Notes: generated by a model not told the origin, from the sequence alone. Shown: positions 15,574-28,298, counted from the stretch's first letter. The stretch is 37,153 bases of DNA from Streptomyces scabichelini (GCF_011045015.1 NZ_JAAKZY010000097.1:1-37153); one strand, 5' to 3'. Numbers and translations: made by a program.

Positions 15574-15611
15574 TACGCCTGTGCCTGCCTACGCCTGTGC
15601 CTGCCTACGCC
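15574..15611. repeat. 16-bp perfect tandem repeat, 2.4 copies
   Basis: TACGCCTGTGCCTGCC occurs at 15574..15589 and again at 15590..15605, followed by TACGCC. It lies between the MFS gene start and the end of the HTH regulator gene. It could vary in copy number; no binding role is evident. Confidence 0.75.
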
Positions 15612-15621
15612 GGGGCAGTCC

Positions 15622-15927
15622 CTACGGCCCCACGATGGCGCGCAGGGCGGCGAGATGTGCCTGGTAGGCGTCCCGTCCCTGGCGGGTGAGGCGGAGCCAG
15701 ACGCGTTGGCGGGTGTCGCGTACGGCCTTGCGCTGCTCGACGTAGCCGGCCTCCATCAGCACGGTGACGTGCTTGCTCAGTACGGACGCGGAGACGTCGA
15801 GCTGCCGTTGGACCAGGGCGAACTCGGCCTCGCCCGCGGTGTCGAGCAGAGCGCAGATGCGCAGCCGGTTGGGGGCGTGGATGGTGGTGTCGAAACCGTC
15901 CATGGGGTCGGTGGCCGCACTGTTCAC
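15622..15927 (-). CDS. Small winged-helix transcriptional regulator
   Basis: A 101-residue one-domain DNA-binding protein of the MarR/ArsR-like winged-helix type often annotated as HTH_27. It has the pattern HAPNRLRICALLDTAGEAEFALVQRQLDVSASVLSKHVTVLMEAGYV (helices, recognition helix SASVLSKHVTVL) then a wing with RDTRQRVWLRLT and a final dimerisation helix. GTG 15927 overlaps the stop of the membrane gene as GTGA, so they are cotranscribed and coupled. Probably autoregulates the pair through the two palindromes at 16442-16481. Confidence 0.88.
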   Translation of the reverse strand: MNSAATDPMDGFDTTIHAPNRLRICALLDTAGEAEFALVQRQLDVSASVLSKHVTVLMEAGYVEQRKAVRDTRQRVWLRLTRQGRDAYQAHLAALRAIVGP

Positions 15928-16421
15928 GAGGCTTTCCGGTGCAGACGTACGAAGGCGAGGTGGAAGCCGATCGACACCGCGGCGCCGACGACGGAGGCGG
16001 CGAACAGCCACAGCGGCTCCCGCGTGACGCGGAAGGCGAGGGCCGAGCCCAGCAGCAGCGCGGGCAGCCCGATGCACAGGGGCACGGTGGCGCGCTTGGG
16101 CAGCACGTCAAGGCGCAGCGCCACGCCGGTCTTCTTGCGCCAGTTCGCGGCCGCGAGCCCGAACAGAGCCACGTACGCCGCGGTCATCACCAGCATGATG
16201 ACGACCCAGGCCGGACCGGGCAGCAGCCACCGGTGACCGGCCATCGCTCCTCCGTAGACCGGCGGGACGGCAGCGATGTACAGCGTGAGTGTGGTGGCGA
16301 ACCAGCGCGGCCATGGGGTGGCGGACAAGGCGGCGGCGGACGCCCGGACCTGCTCGGTGTCGGCCAGCGCGGCGCGTGCCTGCTGCGGGGTCGGGCGGAT
16401 GGTGCCCCCGTCGGTTTCCAT
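15924..16421 (-). CDS. Four-helix membrane protein, partner of the HTH regulator
   Basis: A 165-residue protein with a hydrophilic N-terminus of about 45 residues and four hydrophobic segments (about 48-68, 75-100, 115-133, 140-160). I recognise no family; small membrane proteins paired with an HTH_27 regulator are common in actinobacteria and of unknown role. ATG 16421 has no ribosome binding site, and a good promoter places transcription start within a base or two of it, so translation is probably leaderless. An upstream start at 16457 would add 12 residues through the promoter and is rejected. Confidence 0.75.
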   Translation of the reverse strand: METDGGTIRPTPQQARAALADTEQVRASAAALSATPWPRWFATTLTLYIAAVPPVYGGAMAGHRWLLPGPAWVVIMLVMTAAYVALFGLAAANWRKKTGVALRLDVLPKRATVPLCIGLPALLLGSALAFRVTREPLWLFAASVVGAAVSIGFHLAFVRLHRKAS

Positions 16422-16428
16422 GATGGAA

Positions 16429-16457
16429 AGAGTAGAGGTGTGTTTCCGGTACGGCAA
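16429..16457 (-). promoter_or_regulatory. Promoter of the membrane protein/HTH pair
   Basis: On the minus strand -35 TTGCCG (16457-16452), a 17-bp spacer and -10 TACTCT (16434-16429). The predicted start lies about seven bases further, at or next to ATG 16421, implying a leaderless message. Confidence 0.6.
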
Positions 16458-16481
16458 GACGCGACTTTCCGCTACGGAAAG
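16442..16481. promoter_or_regulatory. Two related 17-bp palindromes (candidate operators)
   Basis: CTTTCCGCTACGGAAAG at 16465..16481 is a palindrome with perfect 7-bp arms. A second copy at 16442..16458 agrees at 14 of 17 positions and covers the -35 element. Tandem sites over a promoter are the usual layout for autorepression, here presumably by the HTH protein of the pair. The distal copy is 10 bp past the acyl-CoA dehydrogenase stop, so a weak terminator role cannot be excluded. Confidence 0.6.
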
Positions 16482-16490
16482 CCTGGCTGG

Positions 16491-18755
16491 TCAGTCCCGT
16501 GGCAGCCCCAGGATCCGCTCCGCGACCACGTTCAGCTGCACCTGAGTCGTGCCGCCCGCGATGGTCAGGCAGCGGGAGAGGAGGAAGCCGTGCACGGCCC
16601 GTTCCCCTGGGCCCTCGCGCAACGCGCCCTCCGAGCCGAGGAGTTCGAGGGCGAGCTCGGCGATCTTCTGCTGGTGCACGGTCTGGACGAGCTTGCGCAC
16701 GGACGCGCCCGCTCCCGGCTCGACGCCCGACACCTGCTGGATGGTCGTACGCAGGCCGATGCAGGCCAGGGCGTGCGCCTCCGCGAGCAGGGTGCCTATG
16801 CGTACGCGTACGGCATCGTCGACGTCGCCGGCGCGAGCGAGGAGCGCTTCGATGCCGGTGCCGAAGGTCAACTGGTCGGCCATGTGGACGCGTTCGTTGC
16901 CGAGGGTGTTGCGGGCGACCTTCCAGCCGTCGTCGACGGAGCCGACCACCGCGTCGGCGGGGAGGACCACGTCGTCGAAGTAGACCTCGTTGAACAGGGA
17001 TTCGCCGGTGATCTCCTTGAGGGGGCGGATGTCGATGCCGGACGTGTTCTTCATGTCGACGACGAAGTACGTGAGGCCCTTGTGCTTGGGCGCCGCCGGA
17101 TTCGTACGGGCGAGCAGGATCCCGTAGTCCGCCCAGCGGGCCGAACTCGTCCATACCTTCTGCCCGTTGATCCGCCAGTTCCCGTCGGCGGTCCGTTCGG
17201 CGCGCGTCCGCAGCGAGGCGAGGTCGGACCCGGCGCCCGGCTCCGAGAACAGCTGGCACCACAGCACGTCCCCGCACAGCGTCGGCAGCAGATACCGCTC
17301 CTGCTGCTCCCGCGTCCCGTACGCGATGAGCGACGGTACGACCCAGGTGGCGATCCCCAGATCACTCACGCGTACGCCCGCTGCGGCCAACTCCTCCTGT
17401 ACGGCGAGCTGTTGGACAGGGCCGGCGCCGAGTCCGTACGGAGGCGGCAGGTGCGGGGCGGCGTATCCCGTGGGTGCCAGCACCCTTCGTGCCGCGGCCG
17501 GTTCGAGGCCGCGTACGCCCTCGATCACCTCGCGGGCCGCCGCCCGGTACGCCGAGGCCTCCGGGGGCAGGTCAAGACGCAACTCCCGTCGTACGCCGTC
17601 CTCCGCGAGCCGCACGGCGCGCAGGCGGTGTACGTCGCCGGTGCCGAACAGCTGCCGCGCCACCACCGCCCGGCGCAGATACAGATGGGCGTCGTGCTCC
17701 CAGGTGAACCCGATCCCGCCGAGGACCTGGATGCAGTCCTTGGCGCAGGAGTACGCGGCGTCCAGGGCGTCGGCGACCGCGAGGGCCGACACCAACTCCC
17801 GTACGCCGTCCGGCTCTTGAACGGCGCGGGCCGCGTCCCAGGTGAGCGCGCGGGCCCGTTCGACCCGTACCAGCATGTCGGCGCACAGGTGCTTCACGCC
17901 CTGGAAGCGGCCGATCGGATGGCCGAACTGTTCGCGGACCTTGGCGTACTCGGAGGCGGTGTGCAACGCCCACGCCGCGGTGCCGCACGCGTCCGCGGCG
18001 AGGACGACGGCGGTGAGGTCGCGCACGAGCGAGGAGTCGACGGAGTCGACGGGGAGCACGCGGCCGGCGGGGACGCGTACCCCGTCCGCCCGGACTTCGG
18101 CGGTCGCCCGCGTCGGGTCGGCGCTCTCGTGCACCCGTACGGCCAGATCGGCGGCGTCGACGGCCACCCATATCGTGCGGCCCGCCGCTTCCGAGGCCGG
18201 GTGCTCGGCGCCCGGCTCACCTTCCGCTTCCGAGGCCGGAGTCGCGCACAGGATCAGCAGGTCCGCGTCGGCGCCGGACAGGACGGGCGGCGCGGTCCCG
18301 TCGAGGATGCACCCGCCCTCCTTCGACACGTGCGATGCGTTCGGCGCGTTCGGCGCGTTCGAGACAGCGGTCAGCGATCCCGTCCCGAACGCCACTGCCC
18401 CGGTCCGCTCCCCCGAGGCCAGCGACCGCACCAGCTCGTCCGCCTCCTCCGTACCCGCGCGGGACAGCAGCAGCGAAGCCAGGAGGCTCGGGACGTACGG
18501 TCCCGGAAGTGCGGCCCGCGCGGCCTCCTCCACCACGACGGCCAGGTCGAGGACGTCGCCGCCTCCGCCGCCGTACTCCTCGGGCAGGTGCACGCCGAGC
18601 AGCCCCTGCGCGGCGAGCCCGTCCCAGAACGGCGGTCTGCCCTCACCGGGCGCGTCGAGGAGCTTGCGCACCTCCTCCGGAGGCACCGCCCGCGCGATCC
18701 AGCCGCGCACGGCCTCGGCCAACTCCCGCTGCTCCCGCGTGATCCCGATCCCCAT
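16491..18755 (-). CDS. Two-domain acyl-CoA dehydrogenase, FadE34-like
   Basis: A 754-residue protein made of two acyl-CoA dehydrogenase units in tandem, as in mycobacterial FadE34 (Rv3573c), which sits beside kstR there. Unit 1 (about 1-395) has REQFGHPIGRFQGVKHL (274-290) and GGIGFTWEHDAHLYLRRA with E353 at the usual catalytic-base place. Unit 2 (about 440-754) has the flavin/substrate motif LWCQLFSEPGAGSD (498-511), NGQKVWTSSARWADYG and the family-typical ending RILGLPRD. Such proteins replace the heterotetramers that dehydrogenate steroid side-chain CoA esters. A repeated NAPNAPNAS insert (9-bp repeats near 18338-18362) decorates unit 1. GGGGAGG is six bases before ATG. Upstream lie a perfect KstR-type box and a CTGAC palindrome over a good promoter. 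Confidence 0.92.
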   Translation of the reverse strand: MGIGITREQRELAEAVRGWIARAVPPEEVRKLLDAPGEGRPPFWDGLAAQGLLGVHLPEEYGGGGGDVLDLAVVVEEAARAALPGPYVPSLLASLLLSRAGTEEADELVRSLASGERTGAVAFGTGSLTAVSNAPNAPNASHVSKEGGCILDGTAPPVLSGADADLLILCATPASEAEGEPGAEHPASEAAGRTIWVAVDAADLAVRVHESADPTRATAEVRADGVRVPAGRVLPVDSVDSSLVRDLTAVVLAADACGTAAWALHTASEYAKVREQFGHPIGRFQGVKHLCADMLVRVERARALTWDAARAVQEPDGVRELVSALAVADALDAAYSCAKDCIQVLGGIGFTWEHDAHLYLRRAVVARQLFGTGDVHRLRAVRLAEDGVRRELRLDLPPEASAYRAAAREVIEGVRGLEPAAARRVLAPTGYAAPHLPPPYGLGAGPVQQLAVQEELAAAGVRVSDLGIATWVVPSLIAYGTREQQERYLLPTLCGDVLWCQLFSEPGAGSDLASLRTRAERTADGNWRINGQKVWTSSARWADYGILLARTNPAAPKHKGLTYFVVDMKNTSGIDIRPLKEITGESLFNEVYFDDVVLPADAVVGSVDDGWKVARNTLGNERVHMADQLTFGTGIEALLARAGDVDDAVRVRIGTLLAEAHALACIGLRTTIQQVSGVEPGAGASVRKLVQTVHQQKIAELALELLGSEGALREGPGERAVHGFLLSRCLTIAGGTTQVQLNVVAERILGLPRD

Positions 18756-18779
18756 GCACGCCTCCCCAAGGTCGGCGAC

Positions 18780-18808
18780 AGGCTAGAACACGTTTCAATC
18801 TGACGGAA
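18780..18808 (-). promoter_or_regulatory. Promoter of the FadE34-like gene
   Basis: On the minus strand -35 TTCCGT (18808-18803), a 17-bp spacer and -10 TAGCCT (18785-18780), predicting a short leader of about 18 nt that contains GGGGAGG. The -10 and spacer are covered by the KstR box and the -35 by the CTGAC palindrome. Confidence 0.55.
18784..18797. promoter_or_regulatory. KstR-type operator, FadE34-like gene
   Basis: TAGAACACGTTTCA fits every fixed position of TnnAACnnGTTnnA. It overlaps the -10 and spacer of the minus-strand promoter, where bound repressor would exclude polymerase. Confidence 0.75.
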
Positions 18809-18814
18809 GGTCAG
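18800..18814. promoter_or_regulatory. CTGAC-N5-GTCAG palindrome, site B
   Basis: CTGACGGAAGGTCAG, perfect 5-bp arms, only two bases from the KstR box and covering the -35 element. It matches site C (28324) at 12 of 15 positions. Confidence 0.65.
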
Positions 18815-18910
18815 ATGATGACCGGATGCCGACGAGTTGACCTCTGCGCGTAATGAGAAGGTCAAGAATTTGTTAGCGACCCGAAGCAACGGAATAGTTG
18901 CCTGGGCGCA

Positions 18911-18946
18911 CAGGGTTCACCCTGCACGTACTTCACCTTGCACATG
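18911..18946. promoter_or_regulatory. Inverted and direct repeats upstream of MFS gene
   Basis: CAGGGT-TC-ACCCTG is a perfect 6-bp inverted repeat at 18911..18924. Overlapping it, TTCACCCTGCACGTA (18916) repeats as TTCACCTTGCACATG (18932) with a 16-bp period. They end 29 bp before the MFS start and could bind its regulator, which is not encoded alongside. Confidence 0.4.
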
Positions 18947-18975
18947 GTTCGCTCAAACCCCGGAGGCACCACCCA

Positions 18976-20475
18976 ATGACCCAGACAGCGACGGACCAAC
19001 GCACGCGGAGGCCGGCCGGCGGCGGAGTCGTCCCGGTACTCGCCTTCGCGGGCATCGTTGTCGCGGTGATGCAGACCCTGCTCGTACCGGTCATCAAGGA
19101 CCTGCCCGAGCTGCTGGGCACCACGCCCGGCAACGCCACCTGGGTGATGACCTCCACCCTGCTCGCCGGTGCCGTGGCCACGCCCATCATGGGCCGGCTC
19201 GGCGACCTCTACGGCAAGCGGCGGATGCTGCTCACGAGCCTCGGCGTGATGGTCGTGGGTTCGCTGATCGCCGGTTTCACGAGTGAGCTGCTCGTGATGA
19301 TCGTCGGCCGCGCCCTCCAGGGCTTCGCGATGGGCGCCATCCCGCTCGGCATCGGCCTGATGCGTGACGGACTGCCGCGCGAGAAGCTCGGCTCGGCGAT
19401 GGCCCTGATGAGCTCCTCGATCGGCGTCGGCGGCGGACTCGCGCTGCCGGTCGCGGCCCTGGTCGCGCAGAACACCGACTGGCACGCGCTCTTCTTCGGG
19501 GCGGCGGGCATCGGCGTCCTCGCGATCGTGCTCATCCTCGTCTTCGTACCGGAGTCCCCGCTGCGCGCCAAGGGCACGTTCGACGTGCTGGGCGCGCTCG
19601 GTCTGTCCGCGGGTCTCGTCCTCTTCCTTCTGCCGATCACGAAGGGCAGCGACTGGGGCTGGGGCTCGGGTACGACGCTCGGTCTGTTCGGCGCGGCGGC
19701 GGTCGTCCTCTTCCTGTGGGGCGTGATGGAGCTGCGGATGAAGGCTCCGCTGGTGGACCTGCAGACCACGGCCCGTCGCGCGGTGCTGTTCACCAACCTC
19801 GCGTCGATCATGGTCGGTGTCGCCTTCTACGCCGTGTCCCTCGTCCTGCCCCAGCTGCTCCAGCTGCCGACGGCCACCGGCTACGGCCTCGGCCAGTCCA
19901 TGGTCGTCGCCGGTCTGTGCGTGGCGCCGCTCGGTCTGACGATGATGTTCACGGCTCCGGTCTACGCCCGCCTGTCCGTCAAGTACGGCCCGAGGACCAC
20001 CCTCATGATCGGCATGCTGATCATCGCGGTGGGTTACGGCGCCGGTCTCGGCCTGATGAGCGCCGCCTGGCAGACCGTCGTCATCGCGGTGGTCCTGGGC
20101 GCGGGCATCGGGCTCGCGTACTCCTCGCTGCCCGCGCTGATCATCGGCTCCGTGGACCCGTCCGAGACGGGGGCGGCGAACGGGCTCAACACGTTGATGC
20201 GGTCCATCGGTACGTCGGTGTCGAGTGCCGTCATCGGGATGGTGCTGGCGAATACGGCGAACCAGGTGAACGGGGTTGCGGTTCCCACGATGCATGGGTT
20301 CCGGGTGTCGTTTCTGATCGCTGCGGGGGCTGTTGCGGTGGGGTTGTTGTTCGCGGCGTTCCTTCCGCGGACCGTTCCGCGGCGCGCTCCGCGGGTGGCG
20401 CGGTACGAAAGTGGCCCGTCTGTGGCTGGGCGCGCCGACGCGGGGGAGCCGCAGGAGGCTGCGGCACCGCGCTAG
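18976..20475 (+). CDS. DHA2-type MFS transporter
   Basis: A 499-residue major facilitator with about 14 hydrophobic segments. MGRLGDLYGKRRMLL is the loop 2-3 motif A and VMTSTLLAGAVATPI precedes it; SSSIGVGGGLALPVAALVAQ matches the helix 5 motif C of antiporters. Predicted drug or metabolite efflux. ATG 18976 is chosen because GGAGG lies nine bases upstream; an earlier in-frame start at 18898 lacks one and would run through the repeats. The C-terminal tail is Arg/Ala-rich and cytosolic. It is divergent from the FadE34-like gene across 220 bp, so the KstR box there could in principle affect it, though that box is about 180 bp away. Confidence 0.9.
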   Translation: MTQTATDQRTRRPAGGGVVPVLAFAGIVVAVMQTLLVPVIKDLPELLGTTPGNATWVMTSTLLAGAVATPIMGRLGDLYGKRRMLLTSLGVMVVGSLIAGFTSELLVMIVGRALQGFAMGAIPLGIGLMRDGLPREKLGSAMALMSSSIGVGGGLALPVAALVAQNTDWHALFFGAAGIGVLAIVLILVFVPESPLRAKGTFDVLGALGLSAGLVLFLLPITKGSDWGWGSGTTLGLFGAAAVVLFLWGVMELRMKAPLVDLQTTARRAVLFTNLASIMVGVAFYAVSLVLPQLLQLPTATGYGLGQSMVVAGLCVAPLGLTMMFTAPVYARLSVKYGPRTTLMIGMLIIAVGYGAGLGLMSAAWQTVVIAVVLGAGIGLAYSSLPALIIGSVDPSETGAANGLNTLMRSIGTSVSSAVIGMVLANTANQVNGVAVPTMHGFRVSFLIAAGAVAVGLLFAAFLPRTVPRRAPRVARYESGPSVAGRADAGEPQEAAAPR

Positions 20476-20548
20476 CGCTCCGCTGCTGTGCCGATGTGCG
20501 GCTCCGCCGCGGGGCCGGGACAGGACGTCGATCGTCCGCGGCTCCGTC

Positions 20549-20589
20549 GTGGCTGGTCGCGCAGTTCCCCGCGCCCCTACGGGGCGCGG
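20549..20589 (+). repeat. Dispersed 30-nt element with hairpin, copy 4
   Basis: Core at 20549..20578; hairpin CCGCGCCCC-TAC-GGGGCGCGG at 20569..20589 with nine perfect pairs. The following GGTATCGCACCGGACTT matches the tail of copy 1 with one change. This is the only copy between genes on the same strand (MFS and methyltransferase). Confidence 0.8.
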
Positions 20590-20740
20590 TATCGCACCGG
20601 ACTTTGGCGGGCGCGCCCGCGCGGCGGAGCCGCAAATCGATACAGCCCCGCGCCCCTGACGGGGCGCCCCGGTCGGCCAGAGTGAAGAGGGCCTGCGGCA
20701 CTATGGGCGCCCACAGGTCCGTACGACCAGGAGGAACCCC
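20590..20740. other. Spacer with a second GC hairpin
   Basis: After repeat copy 4 a further stem, GCGCCCC-TGAC-GGGGCGC (about 20651..20668), may be a decayed copy of the same hairpin. Nothing coding is evident. GGAGG-like sequence (20730-20734) directly precedes the methyltransferase start. Confidence 0.4.
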
Positions 20741-21391
20741 ATGCCCTCGGCGCCAAAGCCGGAGATTGTTGCCGCTTTTGAGGGGGCCAAGGGGTTCATG
20801 CCCGTCCGTGAGGGACTGGCGTTGTACGGTGCCGCGGTCGAGGCCGGTGCGCTGGGGCTGCCGCTTCTGGAGATCGGGACGTACTGCGGGCGTTCCACGG
20901 TTCTGCTTGCCGACGCGGCTCGCCGGGCCGGGGTCACGGCGATCACGGTCGATCATCACCGTGGCAGCGAGGAGCAGCAGCCGGGCTGGGAGTACCACGA
21001 CCCGACGACCGTCGACCCCGAACTCGGCCTGATGGACACGCTCCCCACCTTCCGGCGAACGCTGCGCCGGGCGGGACTCGAGGATCACGTGGTCGCGATG
21101 GTCGGCCGTTCGCCGCAGATCGCCGCCTTCTGGCGGACGCCCCTCGGGTTCGTCTTCATCGACGGCGGCCACACCGACGAGCACGCGTCCGGTGACTACG
21201 AGGGCTGGGCCCCGCATGTCGCCGAGAGCGGACTGCTGCTGATCCACGACGTGTTCCCCGACCCGGTGGACGAGTTCACCGGGCAGGCTCCGTACCGCGT
21301 TTACCTCCGCGCCCTGGACTCCGGCGCGTTCACCGAGGTCTCGGCGACCGACTCGCTGCGTGTCCTGCGGCGGACGGGCGCGGGGTTCTGA
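20741..21391 (+). CDS. Class I SAM-dependent methyltransferase (Methyltransf_24 type)
   Basis: A 216-residue Rossmann-fold methyltransferase. Motif I is LLEIGTYCGRSTVLLA, followed by an acidic VDHH at the end of strand 2, VAMVGRSPQ, and the motif FVFIDGGHTDEHASGDYEGW typical of the Methyltransf_24 group, with LLIHDVFPDPV near the end. Group members often act on sugars or small molecules; the substrate is unknown. AGGAGG-like sequence lies just before ATG. It stands alone between an MFS transporter and a P-type ATPase, 150 bp apart from the latter. Confidence 0.88.
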   Translation: MPSAPKPEIVAAFEGAKGFMPVREGLALYGAAVEAGALGLPLLEIGTYCGRSTVLLADAARRAGVTAITVDHHRGSEEQQPGWEYHDPTTVDPELGLMDTLPTFRRTLRRAGLEDHVVAMVGRSPQIAAFWRTPLGFVFIDGGHTDEHASGDYEGWAPHVAESGLLLIHDVFPDPVDEFTGQAPYRVYLRALDSGAFTEVSATDSLRVLRRTGAGF

Positions 21392-21438
21392 GGCGGGCTG
21401 CTTCTGTCTGCATGAGTGGGCTGTTTCCGTATGTGCGG

Positions 21439-21459
21439 GTTTTCTCCGTTTCGGGGTAT
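21439..21459 (+). promoter_or_regulatory. Possible stress-sigma (SigB-type) promoter before the P-type ATPase
   Basis: GGGTAT at 21454..21459 fits the -10 of Streptomyces SigB-type promoters, in an unusually AT-rich stretch. A GnnT -35 (21437..21440) is 13 bp upstream, one less than the usual 14-16, so this is a weak call. Confidence 0.25.
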
Positions 21460-21541
21460 CTATTCCGCGACGGTTGAAGCGGGCGTAAACGGCTACTCGG
21501 GCCCAGTTCACCCCGCGACGACGGACAGGAGGCGTCTGCCC

Positions 21542-26221
<4,680 letters not shown>

Positions 26222-26231
26222 GGTGGCTGCC

Positions 26232-27224
26232 GTGTCGTACGTAGGTCCGGACTTCGATCCTCCCCGCCCGCCGCGCCGTATCCGGCGCGGACCGCTGACC
26301 GTCGCCGTCGCCGCGCTCGTACCGGGCGCGTTGGTGGGATGGCTGGTGTGGCAGGCGGTGGGTGACTCGGGCGGCAGCGGCTCGGACGGGTCAGGCGGGT
26401 CGGTGGCGCAGTCGCCGTCTTCGCGGGACACGCCCGGACCGGACACGCCCGCAGCCGATGCGCCCTCCTCCCTCACCACTCCCGGTACGGACGACGCCAA
26501 GAAGCCGAGCAAGTCCCCCGCCGGCTCGTCCACTTCGCGCCCCGCCGCCTCCGGCCCCCTCAAGGGCAAGGTCGTCGTCATCGACCCGGGTCACAACCCC
26601 GGCAACTTCCAGCACACGGCCGAGATCAACCGCAAGGTCGACATCGGTACGAACTCGAAGGAGTGCGACACGACGGGCACGTCCACCAACGACGGTTACA
26701 CGGAAGCCCGGTTCACCCTCGACGTCTCGCACCGCGTGCGCACCCTCCTCGAAAAGGAGGGCGCCACCGTGAAGTTCACGCAGGACGGCGACCGCGCCTG
26801 GGGTCCGTGCGTCGACGAGCGGGCCCGGATCGGCAACAAGGCGGACGCGGACGCCGTGGTCTCCATCCACGCGGACGGCTCGGCGACCGGAAACCGCGGC
26901 TTCCACGTGATCCTGCCGGGCTCCGTGCACGAGGGCGACGCCGACACCCGCCCGATCGTCGCCACGTCCCGCGACCTCGGCGAGCACATCGCCGGCCACT
27001 TCGTCAGGGCGACCGGCAGCGCACCGTCCAACTACGCGGGCGACGCCGGACTCGACGTACGCACGGACCTCGGCGGTCTCAATCTGTCAACGGTTCCCAA
27101 GGTGTTCATCGAGTGCGGCAACATGCGCGACAGCAAGGACGCGGCTCTGCTGACCAGCGGCGCGTGGAGGCAGAAGGCGGCGCATGGAATCTCTGCGGGA
27201 ATCGTGAGTTTCCTGCGCGGGTAA
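26232..27224 (+). CDS. N-acetylmuramoyl-L-alanine amidase (Amidase_3)
   Basis: A 330-residue cell-wall hydrolase anchored by one N-terminal membrane helix (about 21-43), followed by a Ser/Pro/Asp-rich spacer to about 110 and a catalytic domain outside the membrane. Zinc and catalytic residues are complete: H121 (DPGHNPG), E158 (NDGYTEARF), H213 (SIHADG) and E294 (IECGNMRD). It cleaves the bond between MurNAc and the stem peptide. Two Cys (about 145 and 193) in the domain could form a disulfide. GTG 26232 is chosen because AAGG lies eight bases upstream; GTG 26223 would add three residues but abuts the ATPase stop. It begins 10 bp after the ATPase stop, so both are probably cotranscribed. Confidence 0.92.
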   Translation: MSYVGPDFDPPRPPRRIRRGPLTVAVAALVPGALVGWLVWQAVGDSGGSGSDGSGGSVAQSPSSRDTPGPDTPAADAPSSLTTPGTDDAKKPSKSPAGSSTSRPAASGPLKGKVVVIDPGHNPGNFQHTAEINRKVDIGTNSKECDTTGTSTNDGYTEARFTLDVSHRVRTLLEKEGATVKFTQDGDRAWGPCVDERARIGNKADADAVVSIHADGSATGNRGFHVILPGSVHEGDADTRPIVATSRDLGEHIAGHFVRATGSAPSNYAGDAGLDVRTDLGGLNLSTVPKVFIECGNMRDSKDAALLTSGAWRQKAAHGISAGIVSFLRG

Positions 27225-27388
27225 TGATCGGCGCACGGATCCGGACACGCACCCCTCTCGGCCGGACGATAGTGTCGTCCCTACGATGAGGGGCCACCCC
27301 CGCGCTTCACACCGCGGCCGTACGGCGACATGGTGACAGCGACGCCTCCACCGAAGACGAGACGACGACTGATGAAGGACCGACTGAA

Positions 27389-28243
27389 GTGAATATCCGC
27401 TCTCTCACTCGAGGCGACGGCGTGGTGATCGGAGCAGCGGTGTTGCTGTTCATCGCGTCGTTCCTCGACATCTACTCCTTCGATGATGCCGAGGGCGTCG
27501 AGCTGCCGAACGCCTGGAGCAGCGCCCCGATCCTCATGGGCGTGTTCCTCACGGGCATCATCGGCGCCGCGCTCATCGTGCTCGCCCACGGACTGCCGCA
27601 GGCTCCCAAGGTCGCCGGTCTCGAACTCGGCCCGTTCGGCATCGTCCTGGCCGTCGCCTCCGCCTGGAGCGCGCTCGGGAACATCTTCGACCCGGCGAGC
27701 GGCTACGACAACATCGGCGACGGCTCGGTGGCCGGCCCCGGCCCCGGCGCCGGCATCGGCCTGATCCTCGGCCTCATCGGCGCTCTCCTCCTCGCCGGCG
27801 CCGCGATCGCCACGCCGCTCGTCCCGGCTCTGAAGGGCGCCCTCCTCCCCGCGCCCAAGCCCGCCGCGCCCCAGCCCTACGGCGCCCAGCCGCAGGGTGG
27901 TTACGGCTACCCGGGCGCCCCGGGCGCCCAGCAGCAGCCGGGCCAGCCCTACGGCGGTCAGCCGCAGCAGGGTCAGCCGTTCGGCGCGCAGCCCGGTCAG
28001 CCGCAGCAGGCCCAGGCCCCGCAGGCGCAGCAGCCGCCCGCCGACGCCTTCTCGCCGTTCTGGTTCGCCGTGCCGATGCCGCGTCCGCTGTACGCGGAGG
28101 ACGGTTCGCCGACGCCGATCGCCGAACTGGCGCCCGGCACCTGGTACTTGGCCGTCGAGCAGCGCGGCCCGGGCCTGGTGGCCCAGACGCAGGACGGCCG
28201 TCGCGGCGTACTTCAGGACACGTCGGGAATCCAGCGCGGCTGA
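27389..28243 (+). CDS. DUF5336-type four-helix membrane protein with Gln/Pro-rich tail
   Basis: A 284-residue protein. Residues 1-155 hold four hydrophobic helices (about 12-32, 45-67, 77-95, 118-143). Then comes a Gly/Gln/Pro/Ala-rich stretch of PYGAQPQ/QPGQ repeats (about 160-218), and a small C-terminal domain ending RRGVLQDTSGIQRG that looks folded (WFAVPMPRPLYAEDG...LAPGTWYLAVEQRG). Streptomycetes carry several such proteins; function unknown, with envelope or stress roles only guessed. The start is GTG 27389 with AAGGA upstream. A six-codon frame, ATG at 27372 to TGA at 27390-27392, overlaps this start. A GC hairpin follows the gene. Confidence 0.82.
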   Translation: MNIRSLTRGDGVVIGAAVLLFIASFLDIYSFDDAEGVELPNAWSSAPILMGVFLTGIIGAALIVLAHGLPQAPKVAGLELGPFGIVLAVASAWSALGNIFDPASGYDNIGDGSVAGPGPGAGIGLILGLIGALLLAGAAIATPLVPALKGALLPAPKPAAPQPYGAQPQGGYGYPGAPGAQQQPGQPYGGQPQQGQPFGAQPGQPQQAQAPQAQQPPADAFSPFWFAVPMPRPLYAEDGSPTPIAELAPGTWYLAVEQRGPGLVAQTQDGRRGVLQDTSGIQRG

Positions 28244-28260
28244 CGCGCACGGTTCCGCCC

Positions 28261-28293
28261 GCGGGCCCCTCGCTCTTCCGAGCGGGGGGCCGC
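28261..28293 (+). terminator. Hairpin terminator after the DUF5336-type gene
   Basis: CGCTC-TTCC-GAGCG continues outward as a CCCC/GGGG and GG/CC stem, roughly 12 pairs with one bulge, 18 bp after the stop codon. There is no U-tract, as is usual in Streptomyces. Confidence 0.65.
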
Positions 28294-28298
28294 TGTCG

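Noticed and set aside
15939..18803. Plus-strand frame of over 950 codons opposite the acyl-CoA dehydrogenase
   Set aside because: Runs across three real minus-strand features and contains no domain; shadow of GC codon bias.
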